DNA of 64,000 nucleotides, taken from Simmondsia chinensis (Eukaryota; Streptophyta; Magnoliopsida; Caryophyllales; Simmondsiaceae). Of the stretch, positions 23,901 through 34,796 are shown one piece after another. The translations under genes and the position numbers were made by a program. The notes beneath the pieces are model-generated. The model was not told the origin of the DNA. It saw only the letters and a list, made by a program, of their open reading frames with translations, and ran no database searches. Position 1 is the first letter of the stretch, and each line of letters begins with the position of its first letter. Where the stretch lies: assembly GCA_018398585.1 (NCBI GenBank), contig JAGTTD010000010.1:24313739-24377738 (forward strand), in the 5' to 3' direction.

Positions 23901-24542
23901 TGGGACAATATTGACTTTAGCCCTCGGACTGGTGTAGCAGACTCCATCCGGTGGTTAGGGGACCCCTCGGGGAACTTCACCACCAAGTCCGCTTGGGAGA
24001 TGCTGCGGAGTAGGAGAATGGAGGACACTGTGCATCGCCTTCTGTGGTTTCAGATGCATGTACCGTGACACTCCTTCATTCTCTGGCTTGCTTCTCGGCA
24101 GCGACTTTGGATTCGGGACCGACTTCGGCATTTCGGAGCACGAGAGGTTCAGAGTGCTTGTGTTCTCTGTGGTTCTGCTGACGGGACTCATGAGCACCTC
24201 TTCTTCGCCTGTTCCTTTTCTACCTCGGTTTGGAACTCTGTCACTCCGAGTACATCTATCGCTTGGCCTACCCTTCCTTAGGACGCTCTTGTCTCTTGGG
24301 CTGCTCAGCATCTTAGGGGGCGGGAGATTGGCAGTATCATAGCTCAACTCTGCCTCTCTGCGACTGTGTATACTATCTGGTATGAGCGCAACCTTCGCTT
24401 TCAGCGTTCTCAGTCCAGATCGGCTGCGGCCGTTCGAGAGGAGATTACGAGTTTGGTCAGGAGCCACTTACTTGCTGCTTCTTCGTTCAGAGGAGCTCAC
24501 CGTCACACCTCATTGCTCCGGCACTGGGGTTTTGAGACTTAG
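20916..24542 (+). pseudogene. LINE ORF2 (endonuclease-reverse transcriptase)
   Basis: One uninterrupted frame of 1208 codons apart from five stops (21132, 23607, 23757, 24066, 24279); no frameshift was found. From the ATG at 20916 an APE-type endonuclease begins (GCWNIRGFNSP, GLVETKT, LLGDFNAIL, and SDHSAI at its end, with HVVSDHSA carrying the catalytic Asp-His pair). Reverse transcriptase follows with FRPISCCNVIYK, ALKVDIRKAFDNVRW, GGVRQGDPLSPYLF and the catalytic CFADDLMIF. A Trp/His/Cys-rich zf-RVT-like C-terminus runs to 24542. The start was chosen because the endonuclease motif begins right after it. Most of the stops look like C:G to T:A changes at Trp or Arg codons, as judged against the second LINE copy. 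Confidence 0.92.
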
Positions 24543-24879
24543 TTTCTTTTTGTTCCCTTAGTTTGTACTTTGATTGTATGTTGTATGGACTCTGTCTGTT
24601 TTTTGGACGTTGCCTCATACTTGTAGGCTTCGGCCGTGTCCTGGGGTATGCCCCTTGTAGATTGTTTTCTTTTCTTTCATCTACATATTTCGCTGACTTA
24701 CAGTGTTAAGCACTTCTCTAAGGCAACTTGATAATCGAAACCAGCTTTTGAACTGTGCTGGCAGCAATGTATTTGATGCATTGCAAGGTTCTTGGAGTGG
24801 AGACATGGTGCATTCAAATACACACTTCCTTGACAAGTTAGCTTCTGATCTGCGAGATTATACTCAAGGTTTTGTGTAG

Positions 24880-26858
24880 GTGAAAGAGTTGATTCTTTGC
24901 TGAAATGAAGTAACCAAGCCACCAAAGTGCGTTTTAAGGTTCAACAAAGGCAAAGCATTGTTTCTATACAAGCAATTGAGTTGATGGAGGTGTACAAATT
25001 CGATAATGGGCTGGAGCAGAATTCTGTCCAGACCAATTATAGTACAGTGGATGTCTGGCATGGTTCTTGGGCTAAAAGAAGGGTACTTCAGGCTGCAACT
25101 TCTTATGATCAGCTTCCCCCTGATCCAGGAAAGGTAGATTAAGATCATAGCAAGCTGGAAAATGAAGCTGAGTGGGAGAAAAGAGTCAATCCAATTGTCA
25201 AGGTGATTCGGCAGATGCTTAACTTGATTTCTGGAAGAATGTTTGACATGTTAGAAGCTCACAAGATGGGTACTGATTTGAGAATTAAGTCTGATCAGCC
25301 AACATTTGGAAGAATTAAAGGTCTTTGGGTTATGTTTGATATGAAAAGACCCCCTGAAGTGTTGATCGAATTTGGGTTCTGCATTTGGGCTGGAATGACA
25401 GTGCTAGACAATAATGAGGCAAGTGCATTGAGCTCCAAATTCAAATTGAGCAATAATCAAGCTATGGGCAAAGAACATGCTCCATTAGTGCAACTAAATG
25501 TGAGACCTCCTAAGTTTAGAGTGAAAGTGCAGTACTTGATGAATGGGACACATTGAAAGGTTAAAATTGAGCGGTTCAGCCAGGAAATTGAATCTGTTAA
25601 CAGGAACTCAATGCCAGCTCTCTTAGAGTAAGATTGGTGGCTGGAAAAGCTAAGAATTAAAGTTTTTTTTGAAGGAGATAGTTGCAGCAATCTATTTGAA
25701 TGCAGAAATTTCAAGATGGTCCAAACAAAAGTTGAAAGATTTGAAAACTATCTGAAAAGTGAAAGCTGTAGAATTAAATCTGTCAATTGGGTTGCTTTGA
25801 GAATTCAAGTGAAGACCTTGTGTTCTAGGAATTCAATTTTGACCTATGAGTACTTAATTTGGTAGAGCAAAGGTCCAGACTTTCAAGCCAGAGTCATAAG
25901 TGCTCTAGTGATCAAGATTGGACAACAATGTACCCTTAATTTTTGGTGCATCCTCTCTAAGCTTTGCCAAGATCAAGGAATGGAAGCTTATGGTGTAATC
26001 TATGCAAGAATTTTCGTAGAAGAAGCTGAGACTCCCATATTACTTAAGTTCCAATTCAAGACGTTTGCAACAGAATTCAAAGTAGCTGCTGAAAAGGCTT
26101 GGAGAATTACAATTCCTTCACTAACAACAGTAAATGAGTTGTTCAAATGGAGTGTGATTGGTGCTATTATGGCTTTGGGAAGATGTATTAACTTGTTCGC
26201 ATCAAGAAGCTTCCATATGGACAAGAATCGAGTTGAAATCTGTCATATCCGCAACTATGTGGTGTATCGGTTTAACACTGCTGAATTTTTGAACCTTGCA
26301 GCACATCATGTGGAATTGGAAAACAATCAAGAGTTTGTTGAGCTTGGTCTGATATGGTTTAGTAAGTGGATGTTTAAGAAATACAAATTTTGGATAAGAT
26401 CTAAGATGAAATGGTTGCAGCAGCATTCTTATGGGATTTCAGTGTATTATGTTACCAAGATCAAGATATGGGGTTGTTTTAGCTGCACTTGGGAATGTCT
26501 ACAAGTAGATTTTGATACTTGGTTCACTTGGTTTGAGTTTGGAAGACCTCCAGATGACTGTTCTTCATCTGGTGCAACTCTGCAAGAAGGTATAGCTGTT
26601 GATGTTAGGCTAGTTTGGTTTGATTTGTGCAGAGCACCGGAAGTAGAACTCTCCAAATCAGATGCAAGCAAGGACAACAGGACCTTGGGGCGAAATTACT
26701 TCTCAATCTGCAACAATATGGAGTTCTTCAGCTGCATTTCAGATCTTGTTACATACATGTTCTTGCTATTGTATGATTTTGCAAGGCAGTTCAGCACACT
26801 CAAGCTTTCTTCTATTGCAACAAGTGATTTTCCAAGTTCAACTCTCTTCCATTCTTGA
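24880..26858 (+). pseudogene. Second unrecognised ORF of pol-less element
   Basis: A single frame stays open from about 24927 to TGA 26856-26858 except for four stops (25140, 25554, 25629, 25863), giving roughly 640 codons. The longest uninterrupted part is 25866-26858. The translation is rich in Trp, Phe and Lys and repeats a short theme: KRPPEVLIEFG, VRPPKFRVKV, EFGRPPDDCS, LCRAPEVELS, each near a WF or VMF pair. This suggests an internally repeated domain. No retroviral-type enzyme motif or zinc knuckle is visible, and it occupies the place where pol would be. It may be element-specific coding or a captured, decayed host sequence; I cannot decide. Confidence 0.5.
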
Positions 26859-26872
26859 GGACAAGAATGTTT

Positions 26873-26887
26873 TCAAGGGGGAGGGAA
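26873..26887 (+). other. Polypurine tract of pol-less element
   Basis: TCAAGGGGGAGGGAA directly before the 3' LTR. The preceding GGACAAGAATGTTT context is also present at 49651-49668 in the element at 47829-50180. Confidence 0.8.
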
Positions 26888-27309
26888 TGTTATGACCCGG
26901 GAATCCAAGGCGTGAGCTGGTGGTGGCTGTGTTGTTGAGGTGTTCTGATGGGTTTCGGTTGCTGCAAGGTTGCTGCTGTGTTGGTTGTTGTTTAGCTTAA
27001 GAAGATGTAATAGTTTGGTTTTGCGCCAAGTAGCCATATATTTTAGTAGTAGTTAGATATTTTGTTTAGTTGAGATGGTTAGTTGTGATGTCTAAGTCCA
27101 ATGTACTAGATTGCCTATAAGTAGTGATCAAGTGTAATTAGCAATTCTTTCAATCAAATATACAACAATTATCTCTTTGAGATGAACTTTCTCTCTCTCA
27201 TCTAACTCTTCTCTATTTCTCATCTAATTCACTTCTTTCTCATCTCATACTCTCAACTATCCTCAATTTTACTTAGCTTATGCTTTGTGATTTAATCACG
27301 AGCATAACA
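26888..27309 (+). repeat. 3' LTR of pol-less element
   Basis: 422 bp, TGTTATGACCCGGG to GAGCATAACA. TATAAGTA is at 27116-27123. Followed by the target duplication CTATC. Confidence 0.92.
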
Positions 27310-27314
27310 CTATC

Positions 27315-28580
27315 CACTAGGGATCTACCAACTCTTTGACTATAAACTTTAACCAATACTGATCTACCACTGCCTCATTCTTTTACTCACATGCTTTCAT
27401 CTATAAGGAACTTCATTATTCAGGTTGTCAAGTACCCGACTTCCATAGTAAGTAAGCAATCCGAGACTACTTAACTCTTTAACAGCTAATGACTCCCAAT
27501 ACAAGGGTAAATAGGAATTCTGACATCAAACATCTCAACTCCCTTTTAAAACAAATGACACATGGTAAACCCAACATCTTTTATTATTAATCTCGCCAAA
27601 ACTTGACGCCTAAGAACATAGTTTGTTCATCTTAGATCTTTCGGTTTTAACTGACCAGATCATTAAAATTTAACAGTTCATAACAATTCTACACCATTCT
27701 TAATGAATAGAATGTCATCTATGCACAACACTTAGAAAGTCTCTAGTTTCTGGTCATGTCACTCGTATATTGATGGTTTCCTAACAAATATTTCAAATCT
27801 CTAGGACATGGTTAGTCATTATCAAATCTACTATTCAATGAACAAGATACTTATTTAAGTCTACAAGTAGACTTCCTAAGTTTGCATGCTATAAGCTCCT
27901 GACTCTTGGCAAGTTTTTTTTTTAGTTGTATCATATACATGACCTTTTCAAGATGACCATCCAGGGAATGTCACCTTGATTTCAGTTCCCCATATCTCAT
28001 CATATGAAATATAATAGATGAGAGTGTCCTTATGGACTTAAGCATGACATCTAGCCAAAAGGTTTCATCAACTGCGATTCCTTTAGGGTATAACCCACAG
28101 CCGTCAATCTAGCCTTTGAAGATCTCTACCTTCTCTTCCACTTAACTCTATATTCTTGTAGATCCATTTAGATCCAATCTAATGGATTTAATGTCTTTTG
28201 ACGCCTCTACGAGATCCCATATATAGTTAAAATACAATTACTTTAACTTAACTTTTATTGCCCTGAACAATCGATCTGCATCTTTATACTTAAGAGTTTC
28301 ATTATAGTCTAAAGGATCAGATTCACCATCAAGCTTAACTATTAAGACTGAAGACATGAATTTGTCGAGTGACCTTGACCATCCTCCCACTACACCAAAG
28401 CTCTCAAGTACTTAGCATGACAAATCATATTATATTATAGTGAGCAAAATAGAACATACAAGTAAGACATACCAGTATTGATCGCAATGTAAAAATATAA
28501 CAACCAGTCTAAAATAAAAAACTATAAAACAAGTCGTATAACATACATGATTAGTTTTCTTACTTTTAGCAAACAATCAA
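27315..28580 (-). pseudogene. Element B internal region with reverse-transcriptase remnant
   Basis: Read on the minus strand, 28199-27879 aligns over about 320 bp with the reverse-transcriptase segment of the L2 copia at about 13022-13335. Shared short stretches include GGTAGAGATCTTCAA and the TATAGCATGCAAACT-type end. The translation is full of stops. The rest of this stretch (27315-27878) should be the decayed C-terminal pol and 3' untranslated part. No gag or integrase could be located between 28200 and 28580. Confidence 0.65.
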
Positions 28581-29627
28581 TGTTCGGAGTTCACAATATG
28601 ACGATTATATGTATGCCGTGGCGACCCAACTGAACTACCTAAATGTCCTTGTTGGTGAGGTTGAATTAAGATATCAGAAGGGTGAGAACATTTCTCAACA
28701 AATATGTTTTCTTGTAAACTCTTTACTAAACATATTTAACACGCCACTTTTCCCTCAGCCTCTAAGGTCCTCCAATAAGGCTCCTCGGGGAGGCTAATGT
28801 AGACCCTAGTCAAGTGTATACCATTGCATCGACATCGATACAAGTCCACGAAGTACTCCACATCGGCGAGACCGCATCTTCTTTTCCAGCACTTCACTCT
28901 ATACTAAGATATCTCATCTTGTATTCTTCAAGTGATCACTCTCCTCGGGGAGTTGCACCCACCTACAATATATTGCTAGACCAATAACGAAGGCCATGAG
29001 CATTCATTTGGAAACTCACTCCCACTTGATATTTTGAGTTTTGTGAACCTTTTAATTATTTTAACAAATGAATAAAGCATGGAATCCACCTAACCATTCT
29101 CTGTGAGTGTGCAATGATGAGCTAACCAATCTACCCCTATACCATGGGATAGGGGCGTAACAAGTTATTACTCAAGTGGGAACTAGTCTTAATTGATATG
29201 TTTACTAAACATAATCAGCTCACTGTTTCTTCCTTGGTCTCTAAGACAGTATCATAATGCTACCTAGAAGACTAATATACCATCCTCGTCAAGTGTAAAC
29301 CTTTACTTAGACATTAGTACAAGTAAACAAGATACTCCACATCAGCCGGGCTGCATCTGCTTTTCTCATGCCTCTATCTATAATAAAGAAATCTAATCCT
29401 ATATTACGCGCTCCTTGGGGAGTAGCGCCTATCCACTATACTATTAGACTTGTAACGGGGACCGTGGGGAAATAACTCGTGTACCTCGCTCCCACTTGAA
29501 ATTTAGAATTGCGGATCTTTCTTTTAAATTTCGATTATCTCATAATCAGTATTAGAATCAGATTTTAAAATTTTATTTAACCATTAAATAAAAACATTAA
29601 TCCAATTTGATTCCTTTAACTATCCAA
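28581..29627 (-). other. Element B leader, partly duplicated
   Basis: Two diverged copies of one leader segment, about 28581-29040 and 29041-29520, both resembling 10430-10760 of the L2 copia. Each ends (in plus reading) near TCCCACTTG and contains the CTCCTYGGGGAG motif (28781-28792, 28941-28952, 29411-29422) and an ACTCCACATC(G/A)GC stretch. 29521-29627 matches the AT-rich repeat of the L2 leader. Non-coding. Confidence 0.65.
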
Positions 29628-30740
29628 TTGGGAGATTGAGGCCAAGGGTTCGATTCCTTGGTCGTGGAGGAGCATCCTTGATATTCGGCCGTTGTGTCAC
29701 ATGGCTTTTAGACATATCATTGGAGACAGCCGAGATACTACTCTTTGGACTGACTACTGGCTTCCGTGCAGGTGACTCGCAGGGCGGTTCTCAAGCCACA
29801 TCTTGCACTCTACAGGTCATCATTGGGGCTCTCGAGTGTCAGATATTATTGATAGTGATCATTGGAGGTTCCCTCAGGACAGGGTTGAGCTACTGCCTTT
29901 CTGGGCGTCTATTGATTTCAAGCCCCAGCCGGGTGTTGCAGATTGTATCAGGGGGATGGGTGACAGATCAGGAGTCTTCACCACCAGATCGGCTTGGGAG
30001 ATGATTCGTAGCTGAAGGGAGGAGGACTCCATCCATCATCTTCTCTGGTTCCAGCTCCACATTCTGAGGCATTCTTTCATTCTTTGGCTTGCCTCTTGTG
30101 AGCGGCTCTATACTCGTGACAGACTGTTGAGACATCGGGCTCCGGGCATCCTGTCTTCTTGTGTGCTGTGTGGTTCAGATGATGAGTCACACAGCCATCT
30201 CTTCGTCGCCTGCAGCTTCTTTGCCTATGTTTGGTCCCGGGTGTCGTCGCGCAACTCTATTGCTTGGCCTATACTTCTTTGGCATGAGCTCGTTTAGTGG
30301 GCTTCTGCTCAACTCCGTGGCCGTGAGGTGGATCGCATCCTTGCCCGCCTTTGCTTCTCTGCGAAGGTCTACATCCTTTGATACGAGCGTAACCTGAGGA
30401 TTCAGCGTTCTCAGTCCAGACCTTCTGCTGCTGTCATCGAGGAGATCGCAGGACTTGTCCACAGTCGTTTAATTGCTGCTCCTATGCTCCATGGTGCTCA
30501 TCGCCACACTTAGCTTCTGTTGGAGTGGGGAATTAAGCATTAGTCTTGTTTTGGCTTCCTAGCTTTGTTTCATTTATTTGGTCATGTTGACTTTTGACGC
30601 TCTGCCTTGATTTGTTTCATTTTTTAATTCTTTGATGTAAACCTTTCTAGCCATGACTTGGGGTATGCCCCTCGTAGACTTGTACATATATTCTTTCTCA
30701 TATATGGTATATATCATTGACTTACCAAAAAAAAAAAAAA
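29628..30740 (+). mobile_element. 5'-truncated LINE fragment with poly(A)
   Basis: Matches the last 1.0 kb of the LINE at 19191-24702, from about 23650 of that copy to its 3' end. It covers the ORF2 zf-RVT-like C-terminus (ending around 30510), the 3' untranslated region and the terminal TCATTGACTTACC, then 14 A (30727-30740). Coding is broken. A clear target duplication was not found, so the left boundary is approximate. It is inserted in the leader of element B. It serves as an outgroup for reading the stops of the larger LINE. Confidence 0.85.
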
Positions 30741-30930
30741 TTTCCAACCTATGTAATCTGATCTCTTTGTATACATCATGAGAATTTTCCTTTCAAATAA
30801 TTCAACTATTGCATTATCTAGTCATATTAGATCTATTTGAAATAATTCTCCTGGATGAAATCAAATATTTCTCCAAGTTACACATATTTACATGGCCTTC
30901 TAACTTTCTTCACATTATACATAATATTTA
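30741..30930 (-). other. Element B leader segment
   Basis: Joins across the MULE to 36166. Its end (AAATCAAATATTTC, CACATTATACATAATATTTA) matches the reverse complement of 6243-6310 in the plus-orientation leader. Confidence 0.7.
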
Positions 30931-31059
30931 GGGTTATTTACATTTTAGTACCCTAACCTTTTTGGTAATTATAAAAAGGGCCCTGAAGTTTTTGAATTAA
31001 TTAAAAGAACCCTGAGGTTCTACCCAAAAAATAAAAAGGATCCTCTCCGGTAGGATGGC
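30931..31059 (+). repeat. MULE left terminal inverted repeat
   Basis: 129 bp complementary to 36028-36156 with around 15 percent mismatch by eye. The outermost 50 bases are the best conserved. Ends at GTAGGATGGC. Confidence 0.92.
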
Positions 31060-31995
31060 TTCCCGGAAAGTGAAAAAGACGAAAATGCCCTTACTCAGAA
31101 CGACGTCGTTTTGGATCTGTTTCAGGTTCTTTATCAAAATGACATCGTTCTGAGTTAAAAATAATTATTTTTTTAATGGGTTGTTTGAATTACATTAAAA
31201 AAAACCTTAAACGACGTCGTTTTTAGCTTAAAATTTTAAAAAAATATATTTAATTTAATTATTTGAATTAAATAAAAGAAAAAGGGTGAACTTCTTCCTC
31301 GCCTCTTTGTCTTCCTCCCATGCTCTGCTTCCTGGGTGCTCTGCTTCGCCCTCCTGGCCCTTTGTCGTCTGTCCCCGCCTCTTCAGCTTCATTGGTTCTT
31401 CTACCTGTCCCCGCCTCTGCTTCTGCTTCCAGCCTCTTCTACTTGAAGGTGATTTTCATTTTCGATGCTCTCTCTCTCTCTGTCTCTCTATGCATGCATA
31501 TGTTATTTAGGTTTGTTGTTACACTTATTAGGTTAGTTTAACCCTAACAATGTGGGATTTCGAAGATATGGTCGAAAATCGGTTTGTTGATTAACTGTTT
31601 AGGGTTTCATATATGTATGTCTCTCTCTATTTCATTGTTTTTTTTAGTCTTTTTTTGTTCCTTTTATCGAAATAAATAGGTTTAGTTAGGTCGTATGTCT
31701 GTATTTTGTAATTAATTTAGTGTAATGATGGCCCAAATGTCTCATTTATATCTGATTTCTATGATCCATATTTTTTGGGGGTTTTGTTAGGGTTAAACAT
31801 CCAAATGCAAATCTAATTTTATGGGTTTAAGTTTGTTGGATTTCGATTAGGGTTAGATAAATAATTAATGTTGATTTTAATCTTTGATAATGCACATTAA
31901 GTATTTATTTAAACACTAAAATGATTGCTATTTTTGTAGAGTTTGTTGTAGTTAAACGATGTAATTAATCTCTATTATTGTGGATTTTGTTGTAG
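31060..31995 (+). other. MULE 5' untranslated region
   Basis: AT-rich sequence before the transposase start. It contains three ACGACGTCGTTT-type palindromes (near 31100, 31215 and a degenerate one at 31143) and CT-rich stretches at 31465-31490. The short open frames at 31286-31541 look like chance. Confidence 0.45.
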
Positions 31996-34796
31996 ATGGA
32001 TAATATGCAAAAGGTTGTGTTTCATTTCAAAGGGCAGCAAATAAACACAGAATTGGCATTGATAGTGATATGTTTCAGATGCTTGAGTTAGATATGATGG
32101 CTAGGAGCATACTTCGTGATCGGGGAATAGTGGTTACAAATCCCACTTTGACTGTCACCCACCAAACAGACCTCGTCAAAAAAGGTCTGTGAATAATGAC
32201 CAAGAATTGCTCGAAATGTTGGAGACTTGTAGAAACGAGAAGCAATTGCACTTCCATGTGTATGATAGTTTGCAGCCCTCTGTTGTTAACATATGTTCAG
32301 ATCGGTTGCAAAAAGATGCAAAGGGAAAAGCAGTTGAAGAGCATGTTGATCACATGGATGTCCATTGTGATAGTGATCAGCTAGAGATTATCAATGAAAG
32401 CTGTAGTCAAGCGATCATTGATTATGCTGTTACGAACTTTGATGATATGCTTGTAAGTAGCATCCCACCAAACCCTACGCCACCAACATGTAGTGAATCT
32501 CAAATACCTCATGCCATGTCTTTCGAATTGGTGCAATATGCTCCGCCACCTTATTCCCCTGCACATTATTTTGATTATGTGGACACTGACAGTGACAGTA
32601 TGGGTGATGGTGATGAGGAGGATGAAGACAGTGATATTGATAGCACAGTTGATGGTGATGATGAGGATGAAGACGGTGATATTGACAGCATAGTTGATGG
32701 TGATGATGAGGATGATGACCCGAATGAAAAAATATATCTTGGTAAGTTGTGGGAGGAAGAACCTGATGGGACCATTAGGTTGAACACGTTTGACATGTTC
32801 ACGGATAAGGGACAGTTGAAGGATGTCCTCAGAGATTATTGTGCACAGGAGGGGTTCACCCTGCAAAAAATAAAGAATGAGGGCAAGAGGTATACAGCTG
32901 TGTGTGCTAATGAGCGGTGCACTTGGAGGCTTCATGCATCTATCATACCAGATGGACGTACATGGGCAGTGAAGACTATCAAGGGTGACCATCATTGTGA
33001 AAGGCTACAGGTAAACCCAATGGCTTCAGCATACTGGATTTCTAGGACGTTGGTTACTGATGTTAGGGCCAATAGTCAAATTCCAATTGTGGCAATGCAA
33101 GAGTTGTTAATGCAAAGATATGTACTGGTAGTCAAATACCACACTGTTTGGAGGGCCAAGAGTATTATATTGAATGTCATTGAGGGGATGCATGACCTAT
33201 CATTCCAATTAGTGGGTAAATACAAAGAGATGGTGAAGCGCACAAATCCAGGAAGTGTTTGCATTATTCCGTGGACAGACCGGGTGGGAGACAAGGCCAC
33301 CTTCCAGAAGGTGTTCATAAGCTTCGCAGTGATGAAGGATGGGTTCTTACGTGGATGTCGTCCACTAATTGGTGTGGATGGTTGCCATTTAAAGGGGCCA
33401 TATAAAGGTGTTTTACTGACTGCAATGGGCTTGGATGCCAATAATGGGGCTTTCCCATTAGCATGTGCTATTGGTCCTTGTGAAAATAAGGTGAACTGGG
33501 AGTTTTTTTTCAATTCTTTGCGGGCTGTATTGGGAGGTGATGACCACTCTAAATTCACCATTATTGCTGACATGCACAAGGTAAAATTTTGGTTTATTAT
33601 GTTTGTACTGATCTCTATGATTTGGAATGCTTACATTTAATTATAAAGCATGTTAATGTAATTGTTCGTTTCTTATTATTGCAGGGTTCATTAAGGCAAT
33701 GGAAGAAGCTATTCCAACCACAAAGAGGAGGATTTGTGTGGTACATTTTGAAAGGAATTTCAAGCAAAAGTATCCGGGAGCTCTACTGAAAGTGTTGTTA
33801 TATCAAGCAGCCAATGCCCATGCAGAATGGGTGTTTAACAAAACAATGGAAAGAATCGAGAAGGAAAATAAAGGAGCACACTATTGGTTGATGAGTGAGC
33901 CCTTGGAGCATTGGGCTAGACACAAATTTGCCCCGGGGTGTAATTGTCAAGACAATACTACAAATTTTATTGAGAGTTTCAATAAGAAAATCAATGCATT
34001 TCGGGATAAACCAATTCAGTTATAAATATACCCTCTATTACTTTCCATCCATATCATACTACCTTTGTTTTTTCTCACACTTTTGAAATCCAACCGCAGG
34101 TGTTATTGGACGAACTTCGGAGATTGATATCGAAGAAGGTATATCATAGGACGGCTAAGGCCCTGTCATGGCAGGATTGATTTGTGCCGACGGTGAAAGA
34201 TAAGCTCCAAAATGTAGAAAGACATTCAAGATTATGTCACTTAACTCCTGCGGGGAATGGGTAGTTTGACATTGTCGATGGTTTCACTACATTCACAGTT
34301 AACTTGAACACTGGGCATTGTGACTGCAGCGTTTGGGCGCTGACAGGAATACCATATAAGCATGCTGCTCGATGCATTTTGTAGTCCAAGCGATGTATGG
34401 AGGAGTTTGTGGATGAATACTACACTGTTGAGCGATACGAGCTCACTTATAGTGGTATAATACATCCAATCAAGGATCCTTGCATGTGGCCATCCATGGA
34501 TCACATTCCATTGCTTGATCCTCAACCACTACAGAGAGTAGCTGGTGGACCACGGAAGGAGAGATGGAGGGCGGTCGATCGATGAGCCAAGAAAGAAGGG
34601 TTCGAGGTCAAGGACAGTGAGATACAGCACGTGCAGTGGCCTTCATTACAACAAGAAAGGCTGTCAAGGACAAGGCAATGGTCAATCAATGACTAAGACA
34701 TATGAAAGAAAACAAAATGAGGGTCCAAGGAGGCCTAGAGGCCGCCCATGGAAGATGGCTAGATTCAATGAAGATGATGCTTCAAGCCACACATGA
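31996..34796 (+). pseudogene. MULE transposase (MuDR family), degenerate
   Basis: Likely start at ATG 31996 (MDNMQKVVFHFKG), with a frameshift before the long open part 32189-33580. That part contains a highly acidic repeat (two and a half copies of 45 bp, 32605-32720), then a MuDR DNA-binding-like domain (FTLQKIKNEGKRYTAVC, CTWRLHAS, HHCER). The catalytic core has GVDGCHLKGPYKG and IIADMHK. Probable introns lie at 33581-33684 (GT..AG) and about 34019-34099, though the first junction is now one base out of frame. The third exon has a SWIM-like motif CDCSVWALTGIPYKHA, where the usual third Cys is Tyr. A knuckle-like CSGLHYNKKGC and an AT-hook RRPRGRPWK near the C-terminus follow. Internal stops (for example near 34179 and 34384) and a frameshift near 34560 make it non-functional. 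Confidence 0.88.

Larger units (their letters stand above)
19191..24702 (+). mobile_element. LINE (L1-like), 5'-truncated
   Basis: A 5.5-kb non-LTR retrotransposon flanked by the 14-bp duplication GTGTTAAGCACTTC (19177-19190 and 24703-24716). It carries ORF1 with DUF4283-type and CCHC-type features and ORF2 with endonuclease, reverse transcriptase and a C-terminal zf-RVT-like region. It begins within ORF1 coding sequence, so it is 5'-truncated. The 3' end reads CGCTGACTTACA with no poly(A), while the related fragment at 29628-30740 has the same end followed by 14 A. It lies in sense orientation inside an ORF of the pol-less element. Confidence 0.93.
18394..24879 (+). pseudogene. Unrecognised ORF of pol-less element, split by a LINE
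   Basis: Open from the ATG at 18394 (MAGMDDDGSY) to 19190, where a LINE inserted. The frame resumes without loss at 24717 after the second copy of the 14-bp duplication and ends at TAG 24877-24879, so about 320 codons before the insertion. The predicted protein is hydrophilic and strongly charged. It has an Arg/Glu-rich N-terminal helix region (IWEEWRQERRQACEKFLEE), an acidic middle (DELDHGDAEIDENK) and a Lys/Arg-rich segment (IKKAKSKVKRNHRNE). No zinc knuckle, protease or polymerase motif is seen. It may be a gag-like or element-specific protein; I do not recognise the family. The intact frame on both sides of the LINE suggests it was open when the LINE arrived. Confidence 0.65.
16845..27309 (+). 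mobile_element. Large pol-less LTR element (LARD-like)
   Basis: A 10.5-kb element (about 4.9 kb without its LINE) with 422-bp LTRs at 16845-17266 and 26888-27309 and a CTATC target duplication (16840-16844, 27310-27314). It has a tRNA-Met-type primer site and a GGGGGAGGGAA polypurine tract. No reverse transcriptase, integrase or protease could be found between the LTRs once the LINE at 19191-24702 is removed. Two unrecognised reading frames are present instead. The LTRs differ by roughly one base in twenty by eye. The polypurine context (GACAAGAATGTTTTCAAGGGGG) resembles plant Ty3/gypsy elements, so a gypsy partner is inferred. It inserted into element B's interior. Confidence 0.9.

Noticed and set aside
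25908..26858. Reverse transcriptase or integrase in the 316-codon frame
   Set aside because: No YVDD-like box, DDE core or zinc finger could be matched; left as unrecognised.
31286..31541. Two overlapping frames before the MULE transposase as an upstream gene
   Set aside because: Low-complexity Leu/Ser/Pro coding from CT-rich sequence; no domain and no clear initiation context.
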